This document shows, piece after piece, positions 54,245 through 64,000 of a DNA stretch of 64,000 bases. Positions within the stretch are counted from its first letter, which is position 1. Each line of letters begins with the position of its first letter. The notes under the pieces are model-generated. The model was not told where the DNA came from. It searched no databases and worked only from the letters and a program-made list of their open reading frames with translations. A program made the translations under genes and the position numbers. This stretch comes from Agrococcus jejuensis (lineage in GTDB: Bacteria > Actinomycetota > Actinomycetes > Actinomycetales > Microbacteriaceae): positions 124,001 to 188,000 of the forward strand of contig NZ_VEFR01000001.1 of the NCBI RefSeq assembly GCF_007679035.1. The letters are read 5' to 3'.

Positions 54245-55210
54245 ATGCCGAGGCAGATGACGTGGGACGCCGCAGCGCCAGCACCCGTCGTGCTCGTCTC
54301 GGGCAAGGAGGAGTACCTCGCGCAGCGCGCGACCCAGCGCATCCGCTCGATCCTCGCGCACGAGGATCCGTCGCTCGAGATCAGCGACATCGAGGCCGAC
54401 CAGTACGTGCCCGGCACCCTCATCCAGCTCGCGAGCCCCTCGCTCTTCGGCGAGCCGCGCCTCATCCGCGTCTCGCGCGTGCAGGCCACGAGCGACGCCT
54501 TCCTCGAGGAGGCGCTCGCCTACGTCGCCGACCCCGTGCCCGACACGACGCTCGTGCTGCGCCACGACGGCTCGAGCGTGCGCGGCAAGCGCCTGCTGGA
54601 TGCGGTGAGGAAGGCGCACGTCGAGGTGCCGTGCCTGCCGATCACGAAGGATGATGCGCGCATCGCCTTCGCGCGCGCCGAGATCCAGGCCCAGGGCCGC
54701 ACCGTGACGCAGGGAGCGCTGCGCGCGCTCGCCGGCGCCTTCGCGAAGGACCTCGGCGAGCTCGCCTCCGCGTGCACGCAGCTCGTGCAGGACACGCAGG
54801 GCGAGATCACCGACGACACGGTGCGCGAGTACTACGCCGGGCACGTCGAGACGACGGCGTTCGACGTCGCCGACGCCGTCGTCGCCGGCGACGCCGCCGC
54901 GGCGCTCGTGCGTCTGCGCCACGCGATCGCGTCGGGCGCCGACCCCGTGCCCGTCGTCGCCGCCTTCGCCATGCGGTTCCGCCAGCTCGCGAAGGTGTCG
55001 ACGAACCACGGCCCCGAGGGCCAGGCGGCGAAGGCGCTCGGCATGGCGCCGTGGCAGGTGCGCAACGCGCGCCGGGACCTGCAGCGCTACTCCGACGACC
55101 GGCTCGGCCGCGCGATCGCGCTCATCGCCGAGACCGACCACGCCGTCAAGGGCGCGCAGCGCAGCCCGATGCACGCGCTCGAGCGCATGGTGCGCATCCT
55201 CGCGTCCTAG
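54245..55210 (+). CDS. holA: DNA polymerase III delta subunit
   Basis: HolA is the clamp-loader wrench that opens the beta clamp. The 321-residue protein has an AAA-like N-terminal domain with APVVLVSGKEEYLAQRAT, LASPSLFGEPRLIRVSRV and TLVLRHDG, and a C-terminal collar domain with GAQRSPMHALERMVRI. Its place directly after comEC and before divergent rpsT is the conserved bacterial order. It lacks the Walker A of true motor subunits, as expected. Confidence 0.94.
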   Translation: MPRQMTWDAAAPAPVVLVSGKEEYLAQRATQRIRSILAHEDPSLEISDIEADQYVPGTLIQLASPSLFGEPRLIRVSRVQATSDAFLEEALAYVADPVPDTTLVLRHDGSSVRGKRLLDAVRKAHVEVPCLPITKDDARIAFARAEIQAQGRTVTQGALRALAGAFAKDLGELASACTQLVQDTQGEITDDTVREYYAGHVETTAFDVADAVVAGDAAAALVRLRHAIASGADPVPVVAAFAMRFRQLAKVSTNHGPEGQAAKALGMAPWQVRNARRDLQRYSDDRLGRAIALIAETDHAVKGAQRSPMHALERMVRILAS

Positions 55211-55229
55211 CCGACGCGCGCACGAACGA

Positions 55230-55261
55230 CGAAGGGCCCGTCCTCGCGGACGGGCCCTTCG
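55230..55261. terminator. Bidirectional terminator between holA and rpsT
   Basis: CGAAGGGCCCGTCC and GGACGGGCCCTTCG form a perfect 14-bp stem with a TCGC tetraloop. It lies 20 bases after the holA stop and 17 bases after the end of rpsT on the other strand, serving both. Confidence 0.85.
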
Positions 55262-55277
55262 CTCGATGCGTGCTCGA

Positions 55278-55538
55278 TCAGAGCGCGGCGACCTGCTTGG
55301 CGAGCGACGACTTGCGGTTCGCAGCCTGGTTCTCGTGGATGACGCCCTTCGAGACGGCCTTGTCGAGCTTGCGCACGGCCTGCTTGAGCGCGGTCTCGGC
55401 GGCGGCCTTGTCGCCGGCCGTGATCGCGGACTTCGTGGCGCGCACGTGCGTGCGGAGCTCGCTCTTGACGGCGCGGTTGCGCTGCGTCGCCTTCTCGTTG
55501 GTGAGGATGCGCTTGATCTGCGACTTGATGTTCGCCAT
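55278..55538 (-). CDS. rpsT: 30S ribosomal protein S20
   Basis: This basic 86-residue ribosomal protein has the S20 signature [20 protein letters not shown] at the N-terminus and [19 protein letters not shown] at the end. The ATG is preceded by AAGGAA. It faces holA and is divergent from lepA; the -10 TAAAGT region at 55663-55668 implies a leader of about 118 bases, in which S20 might repress its own translation as in other bacteria. Confidence 0.97.
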   Translation of the reverse strand: MANIKSQIKRILTNEKATQRNRAVKSELRTHVRATKSAITAGDKAAAETALKQAVRKLDKAVSKGVIHENQAANRKSSLAKQVAAL

Positions 55539-55662
55539 GGGTGATTCCTTCGGTCGTGATTGCCTGTGGGGCTGGCGGCCTCGCGAGTGTGGGACTCGGC
55601 TCGGCTCGTGGCCCCGGACACGCGATCGCGAAGAGGGCGCGACGCATGGAAGCCAACAGAGG

Positions 55663-55692
55663 ACTTTACCAGGGTCGCGGATGCGACGCCAA
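55663..55692 (-). promoter_or_regulatory. Promoter of rpsT
   Basis: On the minus strand TTGGCG (55692-55687) and TAAAGT (55668-55663) make a -35/-10 pair with an 18-base spacer, extended by TGG before the -10. The 276-base gap to lepA (55539-55814) holds this promoter and the rpsT leader; no clear lepA -10 is seen. Confidence 0.65.
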
Positions 55693-55814
55693 CGCGCTGG
55701 GCGGTGCGTCGCGGGCGCCATCGACCGGGATCGTGCCCCGTCGGCGCAGGCGGACGGGGCGTGCGGCGTGAGAGGATGGAGGGTCCGCCTCTCGAAGTGA
55801 CCCTCAGGAGCACC

Positions 55815-57656
<1,842 letters not shown>

Positions 57657-57657
57657 C

Positions 57658-58302
57658 GTGGCTCGCATGCGCGACCTCGCAGAGCGGCCCGCCAACTACG
57701 GCATCATCGGCGCCACCGCCCACTTCGACTTCGACCGCTTCCCGCCGAAGGGCTACGAGCTCGTCTCGCAGCGCTCCCGCATCGGGCACGGACGTGCCCG
57801 CTACGACGCGGCCGTCGCAGGCCTGCGCACCTGGCGCGTGCAGCGCCTCAGCGGCATCGAGGTCGACGTGCAGCCCACGACCGACCACTCCACGTACCGA
57901 CCCGTCGGGTTCGACGGCAAGGATCCCGCGCGCGCAGCGTCGACCGAGGCGCAGCAGGTGTTCGCCGCCGACGGCGAGCCGTTCCTGCAGCCGGGCGACT
58001 CGGCGATGCAGCGCATCCGCGTGGGCCCGCTGCAGATCCACGCGCCGGTCCGCGTCATCGCGGTCGAGGACGAGGCGACGACGCACGCCGTGATCTTCGG
58101 CACGCTCGAGGGCCACCCGGAGGCGGGCGAGGAGCGCATGCTCGTCGAGCTCGCCGACGACGACTCCGTGTTCTTCCACCTGCGCGTGCTCTCGCGGCCG
58201 CAAGCGTGGTGGGCGCGGCTCGGCGGCCCCGTGACGCAGCGCATCCAGCGCAGCTACCACGCGCGCTACCTCGACGCGCTGCGCCGCATCCGCGTCGACT
58301 GA
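57658..58302 (+). CDS. DUF1990-family protein
   Basis: This 214-residue protein is of the DUF1990 family, with START-like features and no known activity. Characteristic spelling includes [40 protein letters not shown] and [10 protein letters not shown]-like strands, then [19 protein letters not shown]. The GTG start is one base after the lepA stop; an ATG at 57667 is possible. Its ATG-side coupling to lepA and overlap with hemW suggest a lepA-DUF1990-hemW transcription unit. Confidence 0.85.
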   Translation: MARMRDLAERPANYGIIGATAHFDFDRFPPKGYELVSQRSRIGHGRARYDAAVAGLRTWRVQRLSGIEVDVQPTTDHSTYRPVGFDGKDPARAASTEAQQVFAADGEPFLQPGDSAMQRIRVGPLQIHAPVRVIAVEDEATTHAVIFGTLEGHPEAGEERMLVELADDDSVFFHLRVLSRPQAWWARLGGPVTQRIQRSYHARYLDALRRIRVD

Positions 58303-59537
58303 TGGGGCAGCTGCCCGACGGCGATGCCGCGCCGGTCGACGGCGCACTGCCCGCATCCGCGGCGGTCGGCGCTGCCGAGCGCGGGTTCGGCGCATACCTG
58401 CACGTGCCGTTCTGCCGCGTGCGCTGCGGCTACTGCGACTTCAACACGTACACGTCGACCGAGCTGCGCGGCGCGAAGCAGTCGGACTACGCCGACCAGG
58501 CGATCGCCGAGGTCCGGCTCGCCGGTGGCGTGCTCGAGGCGCTCGCGGCCCACGACGACGCCGTGCGGCGTCCGCTCTCGACGGTGTTCGTCGGTGGCGG
58601 CACGCCCACGCTGCTGCCGCCAGGCGACCTCGGGCGCATGCTCGCGGCCGTGCGCGACGAATGGGGGCTCGCCGACGGCGCCGAGGTGACGACGGAGGCG
58701 AACCCCGACTCCGTCGACGCCGACGACCTGCGCGCCCTCGCCGACGCGGGCTTCACGCGGGTGAGCTTCGGCATGCAGTCGGCGGTGCCGCACGTGCTCG
58801 CGACGCTCGACCGCACCCACGATCCGGCGCGCGTGCCGCTCGTCGTGCAGTGGGCGAAGGATGCGGGGCTCGACGTCAGCGTCGACCTCATCTACGGCAC
58901 GCCCGGCGAGTCGCTCGACGACTGGCAGCGCTCGCTCGACGCCGCGCTGTCGTACGACGTCGACCACCTGTCGGCGTACGCGCTCATCGTCGAGGACGGC
59001 ACGGCGCTCGCCCGTCGCATCCGGCGCGGCGAGATCGCGCCCGTCGACGACGACCTGCACGCCGCGATGTACGAGACGGCGGACGCCGCGCTGCGCGCCG
59101 CGGGCTACGAGTGGTACGAGGTGTCGAACTGGGCGCGCGGCGGCGCCGTCTCGCGCCACAACCTGTCGTACTGGCTCGGCCACGACTGGTGGGGCATCGG
59201 CCCGGGCGCGCACAGCCACGTCGGCGGCGTGCGCTGGTGGAACGTGAAGCATCCCGCCGCGTACGCGCAGCGCCTCGCGGCGGGGGAGTCGCCGGCGCTC
59301 GCGCGCGAGGTGCTCGACGACGACACGCGCCGCGTCGAGCGCGTGCTGCTCGAGACGCGCATCCGCGCCGGGCTGCCGATCGACGTGCTCGACGACGACG
59401 GGCGCGCCGCCGTGGCGGGGCTCATCGCCGAGGGACTCGTGGAGGGCGTCGCCGCGTTGCGCGGCCGCGTCGTGCCGACGGACCGGGGCCGTCTGCTGGC
59501 GGACACGGTCGTACGGCGCCTCACCGCCTCGACATGA
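58302..59537 (+). CDS. hemW: HemW, radical SAM heme chaperone-like protein
   Basis: This 411-residue radical SAM protein of the HemN/HemW group carries the cluster motif CRVRCGYC with C38, C42 and C45 and the following DFNTY, VFVGGGTPTLL, and the HemW-type features of a C-terminal HTH-like segment without the extra HemN oxidase motifs. HemW members bind heme and help insert it into respiratory enzymes; here that could serve cytochrome bd. ATG overlaps the DUF1990 stop by one base (TGATG). Confidence 0.9.
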   Translation: MGQLPDGDAAPVDGALPASAAVGAAERGFGAYLHVPFCRVRCGYCDFNTYTSTELRGAKQSDYADQAIAEVRLAGGVLEALAAHDDAVRRPLSTVFVGGGTPTLLPPGDLGRMLAAVRDEWGLADGAEVTTEANPDSVDADDLRALADAGFTRVSFGMQSAVPHVLATLDRTHDPARVPLVVQWAKDAGLDVSVDLIYGTPGESLDDWQRSLDAALSYDVDHLSAYALIVEDGTALARRIRRGEIAPVDDDLHAAMYETADAALRAAGYEWYEVSNWARGGAVSRHNLSYWLGHDWWGIGPGAHSHVGGVRWWNVKHPAAYAQRLAAGESPALAREVLDDDTRRVERVLLETRIRAGLPIDVLDDDGRAAVAGLIAEGLVEGVAALRGRVVPTDRGRLLADTVVRRLTAST

Positions 59538-59568
59538 CGATGGGCACCCCTCGCGGGGTGCCCATCGT
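59537..59568. terminator. Bidirectional terminator between hemW and the DUF4870 gene
   Basis: ACGATGGGCACCCC and GGGGTGCCCATCGT form a perfect 14-bp stem with a TCGC tetraloop, starting at the last base of the hemW stop. It faces the minus-strand gene ending 17 bases away. Confidence 0.85.
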
Positions 59569-59585
59569 GCTCGTGCCGACGTCGT

Positions 59586-60263
59586 CTACTTGACGATGCG
59601 CCAGTTGAACGGGTAGCGGTACGAGCCGCCGCCGTTGACGCGCACGGCGCCGATGATCGCGAAGATGATGCCGAGGAGCGGCGGGACGCCGACCAGGAAG
59701 TACAGCAGGCCGGCGATGCCGAACGTGATCGCGGTGAGGATCGAGATGACGATCGCACCACCCACGGTGAGGATCGTCATGAAGAGCTGGAAGTTCAGCG
59801 CCTCCTTGGCCTCCTGACGCACGAACGCGCTGCGGTCCTTGTACATGAGGAACACGATGAGCGGGCCGAGCCAGCCGAGGTAGATGATCCAGGCGATGCC
59901 GCCGAGGTGGCCGAGCATCGCCCACTGCTTCTCGTCCTGCGGCGACAGCGCGGCGCCGGCGGGGGCGCCGTACTGCGGCTGGCCGGGGGCGCCGTACTGG
60001 GGCGCGCCGTAGGGCTGCTGCGGCGGGGTCTGCTGGCCGGGAGCGCCGTACGGGGGCGCGGCCGGCGGCTGCTGCGGCGGCACCTGCTGGCCGGGCGCGC
60101 CGTAGGCCGGGGCGGCCGGCGGCACGGCGCCGGGAGCGGGGGCGGGGCTGGAGAAGGGCTGCGCGGGCTGGCCGGGCGCCGGGGCTGCGCCAGGGGCGGG
60201 GGAGCCGAACTGCGGAGCCTGCGGCTCGTCCGGCGCGGCCGCGGGGCCGTTGGGGTCGGTCAT
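59586..60263 (-). CDS. DUF4870 membrane protein with Pro/Gln/Ala-rich N-terminus
   Basis: This 225-residue protein has an N-terminal 105 residues rich in Pro, Ala, Gly, Gln and Tyr with repeated PYGAPGQ-like units (about five), probably disordered and extracellular or cytoplasmic. The C-terminal DUF4870/TPR-like membrane domain follows (about 110-225), with [20 protein letters not shown] and [15 protein letters not shown] (the family core) and three to four hydrophobic segments. Function is unknown; YGAPG-like repeats occur in many actinobacterial membrane proteins and may drive clustering. ATG has GAGAGG upstream. Confidence 0.88.
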   Translation of the reverse strand: MTDPNGPAAAPDEPQAPQFGSPAPGAAPAPGQPAQPFSSPAPAPGAVPPAAPAYGAPGQQVPPQQPPAAPPYGAPGQQTPPQQPYGAPQYGAPGQPQYGAPAGAALSPQDEKQWAMLGHLGGIAWIIYLGWLGPLIVFLMYKDRSAFVRQEAKEALNFQLFMTILTVGGAIVISILTAITFGIAGLLYFLVGVPPLLGIIFAIIGAVRVNGGGSYRYPFNWRIVK

Positions 60264-60370
60264 GGTCGAACCTCTCGATCACGGGTGCCGGAACTGGCTG
60301 GATCCATCATGCTCGCAGGAGGCTGAGAACGCACCCATGGCATGGCGGGGCCGACCCCCGTCGAGCGCGG

Positions 60371-60402
60371 TACGATTGGCAGTCACGAACGACGAGTGCC
60401 AG
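60371..60402 (+). promoter_or_regulatory. hrcA promoter with CIRCE operator
   Basis: TTGGCAGTC, nine bases, GAGTGCCAG (60376-60402) matches the CIRCE inverted repeat (TTGGCACTC-N9-GAGTGCCAA) with one mismatch in each arm. A TACGAT -10 (60371-60376) abuts it, so HrcA bound here would block its own promoter. Confidence 0.85.
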
Positions 60403-60415
60403 ACGAGGGGGAACG

Positions 60416-61441
60416 ATGGTCACGGATCGCGGCCTCGAGGTCCTGCGGGCGATCGTGCGGGACTACGTGGCCTCGAGCGAGCCGGTCGGATCGAAGTCGA
60501 TCGTCGAGCGCCACTCCTTCGGGGTGAGCGCGGCGACGATCCGCGGCGACATGGCGCAGCTCGAGGAGGCCGAGCTCATCGTCGCGCCCCACACGTCGTC
60601 GGGTCGCATCCCGACCGACAAGGGGTACCGCGTCTTCGTCGACCGCCTGCAGGGCATGCAGCCGCTCTCGCCGGCGCAGCGCCAGGCGATCGCGCGCTTC
60701 CTCGACGAGGCAGCCGATCTCGACGACGTCATGGCCCGGTCGGTGCGCCTGCTGTCGCAGCTCACGAACCAGGTGGCGCTCGCGCAGTACCCCTCGGTCG
60801 CGAAGGCGCGCGTGCGCCGCGTCGAGGTGGTGCAGCTCGCCGAGTCGCGCCTGCTGCTCGTCGTCATCCTCGACTCGGGTCGCGTCGAGCAGCGCATGGT
60901 CGACGCCGGTCAGCAGATCGGCGCGGAGGCGGCGCAGGCGATCGGACGCGCGCTCGACGTCGCCGTCGCGGGCAAGCCCACGACCGACGCCGAGGAGGCG
61001 CTGGGCGCCGTCGTCGACGCCGCCCAGCCCATCGTCGCGACCGCGACCGCGAGGCTCGTCGTCGTGCTCGGCGACGTGCTGGCCCCGACCGCGGGCGACC
61101 GCCTGGTCATCGCGGGCGCCTCGCACCTCGTGCGCGGCGGCGCCGACCTGTCGGGCTCGGTGACGATGGTGCTCGAGGCCATCGAGGAGCAGGTGACCCT
61201 GCTGCGCCTGTTCGGCGAGATGGATGCCGAGGCGACGGCCGTCGCGACCCGCATCGGGCGCGAGATGGCCGACGGGCTCGAGCAGACGTCGATCGTGACG
61301 GGCGCCTACGGCGCCGGCGGGCACGAGGCGGGCCGCGTCGGCGTGCTCGGCCCCACCCGCATGGACTACGCATCGAACATGGCAGCCGTCCGCGCCGTCG
61401 CGCGGTACCTGACGCGGCTGCTCGACGACGAGGAGCGATGA
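60416..61441 (+). CDS. hrcA: Heat-shock repressor HrcA
   Basis: HrcA represses chaperone genes by binding CIRCE; heat releases it and GroEL helps it fold. The 341-residue protein has an N-terminal winged helix (about 1-75) with [35 protein letters not shown] and [19 protein letters not shown], followed by a GAF-like dimer domain. It sits 14 bases after its CIRCE element and overlaps dnaJ by four bases (ATGA). No groE/dnaK gene is in the window. Confidence 0.96.
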   Translation: MVTDRGLEVLRAIVRDYVASSEPVGSKSIVERHSFGVSAATIRGDMAQLEEAELIVAPHTSSGRIPTDKGYRVFVDRLQGMQPLSPAQRQAIARFLDEAADLDDVMARSVRLLSQLTNQVALAQYPSVAKARVRRVEVVQLAESRLLLVVILDSGRVEQRMVDAGQQIGAEAAQAIGRALDVAVAGKPTTDAEEALGAVVDAAQPIVATATARLVVVLGDVLAPTAGDRLVIAGASHLVRGGADLSGSVTMVLEAIEEQVTLLRLFGEMDAEATAVATRIGREMADGLEQTSIVTGAYGAGGHEAGRVGVLGPTRMDYASNMAAVRAVARYLTRLLDDEER

Positions 61442-62523
61442 GCGATCACTACGAGGTCCTGGGCGTGCCCCGCGAGGCCAGCCAGGACGACATCAAGCGT
61501 GCCTACCGCAAGCTCGCGAGGCAGCTGCATCCCGACGTGAACCCGTCCGCGGAGGCCTCCGACCGCTTCAAGGAGGTCACGCACGCCTACGACGTGCTGT
61601 CCGACCCGCAGTCGCGCGCCGACTACGACCGCGGTCCCCAGCAGGCCGGCTTCGGGCTCGGCGACATCTTCGAGCAGTTCTTCGGCGGTGCAGGCAGGCA
61701 GCAGGGGCCGAGGCCCAGGCGTCGGCCAGGCCAGGACTCGCTGCTGCGCATCGACCTCGACCTGCACGACGTCGTCTTCGGCGTGCACCGTGACCTGCGC
61801 GTGCAGACCGCGGTGCTCTGCGAGACGTGCGACGGCCGCTGCACGGCACCGGGCACGCGCGAGGAGACCTGCGACATCTGCCAGGGCTCCGGCCACGTGC
61901 AGCGCCAGGTGCGCTCGCTGCTCGGCAACATGGTGACGAGCCAGCCGTGCGGCTCGTGCCAGGGTCACGGCACCGTCATCCCCTTCCCGTGCCCGACGTG
62001 CGCCGGCCACGGTCGCGTGCGCGCCGAGCGCACCATCCCGGTCGACGTGCCCGCGGGCGTCGACACGGGCCTGCGCATCCAGCTGCCCGGCCAGGGCGAG
62101 GTCGGCGAGGCCGGCGGCGAGCCCGGCACGCTCTTCCTCGAGGTGCACGTCACGCACCACGACGTCTTCAGCCGCGACGGCGACGACCTGCTCGGCACCC
62201 TCGAGGTGTCGATGATCGACGCGGCGCTCGGCGCCGAGGCGACGATCGAGTCGATCGACGGCCCCGTGACGGTGACGATCGAGCCGGGCGCGCAGAGCGC
62301 CGACGTGCTCACGGTCGTCGGCCGCGGCGTCGGCAGGCTGCGCGGCTCCGGACGCGGCGACCTCAAGCTCGGCGTGCAGGTGGCGACGCCCACGAGGCTC
62401 GACCGCAAGGCGCAGGATCTGCTCGAGCAGCTGCGCGCCCGCACGAAGCCGCCGGCACCGCGCATGACGCAGTTCCAGCAGGGGCTCTTCTCGAAGCTCC
62501 GTGATCGGTTCCTGCGCTTCTGA
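61438..62523 (+). CDS. dnaJ: Chaperone DnaJ (actinobacterial DnaJ2 type)
   Basis: The 361-residue co-chaperone has a J domain (HPD at 31-33), a Gly/Phe-rich region ([16 protein letters not shown]), and a zinc-binding domain with four CxxCxGxG-like repeats: [24 protein letters not shown] and CPTCAGHG. The first repeat has Cys in place of the last Gly. The substrate-binding C-terminal domains and dimer end follow. It is the hrcA-linked second DnaJ of actinobacteria, stimulating DnaK. Confidence 0.95.
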   Translation: MSDHYEVLGVPREASQDDIKRAYRKLARQLHPDVNPSAEASDRFKEVTHAYDVLSDPQSRADYDRGPQQAGFGLGDIFEQFFGGAGRQQGPRPRRRPGQDSLLRIDLDLHDVVFGVHRDLRVQTAVLCETCDGRCTAPGTREETCDICQGSGHVQRQVRSLLGNMVTSQPCGSCQGHGTVIPFPCPTCAGHGRVRAERTIPVDVPAGVDTGLRIQLPGQGEVGEAGGEPGTLFLEVHVTHHDVFSRDGDDLLGTLEVSMIDAALGAEATIESIDGPVTVTIEPGAQSADVLTVVGRGVGRLRGSGRGDLKLGVQVATPTRLDRKAQDLLEQLRARTKPPAPRMTQFQQGLFSKLRDRFLRF

Positions 62524-63233
62524 TGGCGCACTGCTACTACGTCGACGACCTCGACGTCGAGGCGGGGGACCGCGTGGTGCTGGGACCCGAGGATGCGCGG
62601 CACGCCGCGACGGTCAGCCGGGCCCGGGTGGGCGAGCGCGTGCTCGTGGCCGACGGCCGCGGCACGCTCTGCCACGCGGAGTTCGCCGAGGTGCGGCCCG
62701 AGGTCGTGCTCGTCGTGCGGACGGTGCGGCACGAGCCGGCGCCGACGCCCCGCATCGGCCTCGCGCAGGCGCTCGCGAAGGGCGATCGCGCCGAGCTCGC
62801 GATCCAGGCGGCGACCGAGCTCGGCGTCGATGCGATCGTGCCGTGGCAGGCGTCGCGGTCGATCGTCGCCTGGAAGGGCGACAAGAGCGCGAAGGCGCTC
62901 GCGCGCTGGCGCACGATCGTGCGCGAGGCGGGCAAGCAGTCGCTGCGCGCCCACGTGCCCGAGGTGCTCGAGGTCGTCGACACCGCCTCGCTCGCGGCGC
63001 TCGCGTCGACGTGGCGCCTCGTCGTGCTCGACCCGACGGGCGACGCGACGCTGTCGACGCTCGAGCCCGATGGCCGTGACATGCTGCTCGTCGTCGGCCC
63101 CGAGGGCGGCATCGCGCCCGACGAGCTCGAGCGCCTCGGTGGCGAGCGCGTGCGCATGGGCCCGCACGTCGTGCGCACCTCGACCGCGGGCCCCGCGGCG
63201 ATCGCGGCGCTCGCCGCCCGGTGGCGCTGGTGA
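62523..63233 (+). CDS. rsmE: 16S rRNA m3U1498 methyltransferase RsmE
   Basis: RsmE is a SPOUT-family enzyme that methylates U1498 of 16S rRNA. The 236-residue protein has an N-terminal PUA-like domain (LGPEDARHAATVSRARVGER) and the C-terminal trefoil-knot SAM site with GLAQALAKGDRAELAIQAAT, VVGPEGGIAPDELERL and TAGPAAIAALAARWR. ATG overlaps the dnaJ stop by one base (TGATG). Confidence 0.94.
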   Translation: MAHCYYVDDLDVEAGDRVVLGPEDARHAATVSRARVGERVLVADGRGTLCHAEFAEVRPEVVLVVRTVRHEPAPTPRIGLAQALAKGDRAELAIQAATELGVDAIVPWQASRSIVAWKGDKSAKALARWRTIVREAGKQSLRAHVPEVLEVVDTASLAALASTWRLVVLDPTGDATLSTLEPDGRDMLLVVGPEGGIAPDELERLGGERVRMGPHVVRTSTAGPAAIAALAARWRW

Positions 63234-63241
63234 CCCGCGAG

Positions 63242-63247
63242 TACGCT
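63242..63247 (+). promoter_or_regulatory. Leaderless-type -10 of the HIT gene
   Basis: TACGCT lies six bases before the HIT ATG, with a GGAGCC spacer, showing that hit-phoH can be transcribed apart from hrcA-dnaJ-rsmE. Confidence 0.5.
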
Positions 63248-63253
63248 GGAGCC

Positions 63254-63601
63254 ATGGCAGAGCCCACCATCTTCGAGCGCATCATCGCGCGTGAGATCCC
63301 CGCAGAGATCGTGCTCGAGGACGACCAGGTCATCGCGTTCGCCGACATCGCGCCCAAGGCCGAGCTGCACGTGCTCGTCGTGCCGAAGACGGCGCGCTAC
63401 CGCGACGTCGTCGAGCTCGCCGCCGGCGACCCCGACCTGCTCGCGGCCATGGTGCGCGCCGCGAAGGCCATCGCGCTCGAGCGCGCCGACGGCGACTTCC
63501 GCCTCGTGTTCAACACGGGCGAGCTCGCCGGCCAGACCGTCTTCCACGTCCATGCCCACGTGCTCGCGGGCGCCGACCTCACCGAGGAGTCCCTTGCCTG
63601 A
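63254..63601 (+). CDS. HIT-family nucleotide hydrolase (HinT-like)
   Basis: This 115-residue histidine-triad protein carries the motif FHVHAHVLAG (HxHxH) near residue 98 and the phosphate-binding strand region LVFNTGELAGQTVF, with LHVLVVPK in the middle. HinT-like enzymes hydrolyse purine phosphoramidates such as AMP-lysine. The ATG 12 codons inside a longer open frame is chosen because of the -10 at 63242 and the family N-terminus (AEPTIFERIIAREIPAEIV). Confidence 0.92.
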   Translation: MAEPTIFERIIAREIPAEIVLEDDQVIAFADIAPKAELHVLVVPKTARYRDVVELAAGDPDLLAAMVRAAKAIALERADGDFRLVFNTGELAGQTVFHVHAHVLAGADLTEESLA

Positions 63602-64000
63602 CGCACATGCCGAGATCCAGATCGACGGCATCCAGATGGTGCGGCTGCTCGGGCCGCAGGATCGGCTGCTCACGCGGCTCGAGCGCGAGTACCCCGACGT
63701 CACCGTCGCCGTGCGCGGCAACCAGGTGACGCTCGACGGCGACGCCGACCAGGTCGAGCAGTCGGAGCGGCTCGTGCGCGAGCTCGTCGACCTCGTCGCG
63801 AACGGCGCCGACCTCGGGCAGTCCGAGGTGGGCGAGGGCGCGCGCCTCATCCGCGAGGACTCGCCGAAGACGCTCGCCGACGTCGCCGGCGACGCGATCC
63901 TCACGACGGGCCGCAAGAGCATCCGCGCGAAGACCGAGGGCCAGCGCGCGTACGTCGACGCCATCGGCGAGCACACGATCGTCTTCGGCATCGGCCCCGC
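63594..64000 (+). CDS. PhoH-like ATPase (3' truncated by the window)
   Basis: Only the first 135 codons are inside the window. The N-terminal KH-like domain is visible (IQMVRLLGPQDRLLTRLERE, then VTLDGDADQVEQSERLVREL) and the linker region to the ATPase core starts (RAKTEGQRAYVDAIGEHTIV), which in PhoH leads to the Walker A site just past the window end. The TTG start overlaps the HIT stop by eight bases with GAGGAG upstream. Position before ybeY is typical. Confidence 0.88.
   Translation, partial: MPDAHAEIQIDGIQMVRLLGPQDRLLTRLEREYPDVTVAVRGNQVTLDGDADQVEQSERLVRELVDLVANGADLGQSEVGEGARLIREDSPKTLADVAGDAILTTGRKSIRAKTEGQRAYVDAIGEHTIVFGIGP

Noticed and set aside
59907-60263. Repeated GCGCCGTA-like units suggesting a CRISPR or tandem DNA repeat
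   Set aside because: They encode the Pro/Gly/Gln-rich N-terminus of the DUF4870 protein with irregular spacing; there are no spacers and no cas genes.

Overview
The window is a stretch of very high G+C chromosome carrying about 60 protein genes on both strands. It holds no rRNA, tRNA, CRISPR array or intact mobile element. Gene content and order point to an actinobacterium, probably family Microbacteriaceae. The signs are a DivIVA/SepF tail of the division cluster, LigD-Ku end joining with Pol-PE-Lig domain order, a DtxR-type iron box, the hrcA-dnaJ-rsmE-HIT-phoH order, frequent GTG/TTG starts, and many promoters whose -10 element sits 6-8 bases before the start codon. The genus (Agrococcus-like is my guess) is inference.

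Layout. 1-3634: end of the division/cell-wall cluster (yggS partial, sepF, yggT, divIVA, lspA, rluD). 3731-10073: housekeeping genes dnaE, hisD, nrdR, pyrD. 10102-11243: a 52-residue protein and a membrane methyltransferase on the minus strand. 11244-11951: a gene-poor island with the decayed C-terminus of an HNH endonuclease and several palindromic repeats. 11952-15144: ligD and ku on the minus strand. 15253-19946: an eight-segment membrane protein, an MFS exporter, a Rho-N-like small protein and a DMT exporter. 20019-27001: an EI24 membrane protein, four tandem FemABX-type aminoacyl transferases, an unknown protein and an APH-fold kinase. 27042-28843: an APP1-type phosphatase and an SRAP/HMCES protein. 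28987-32813: a TetR regulator followed by an OpuC-type compatible-solute ABC importer. 32948-35391 and 41536-44756: cytochrome bd genes cydAB and cydDC, split by a DtxR-box-controlled YclNOPQ-like siderophore importer and an acyltransferase. 44763-48012: DedA, pabC, pabB and an SRPBCC protein. 48153-55210: leuS, a membrane-anchored DUF4258-KH fusion, comEA, comEC, holA. 55278-60263: rpsT, lepA, a DUF1990 protein, hemW and a DUF4870 protein. 60416-64000: hrcA with a CIRCE operator, dnaJ, rsmE, a HIT protein and the start of phoH.

How the genes work together. Many neighbours overlap by the ATGA or TGATG pattern and are probably translationally coupled (ligD-ku, the fem genes, opuC, cydAB, cydDC, the iron importer, hrcA-dnaJ-rsmE). 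The points most worth a second look are the four-gene fem array, the DUF4258-KH fusion with the long hairpin before it, the mirror-symmetric 12-bp pabC/pabB divergent promoter, the opuC second permease that reads 205 bases into the binding-protein gene, the HNH pseudogene with a visible 7-bp duplication, and the iron operon lying between the two halves of the cytochrome bd locus.
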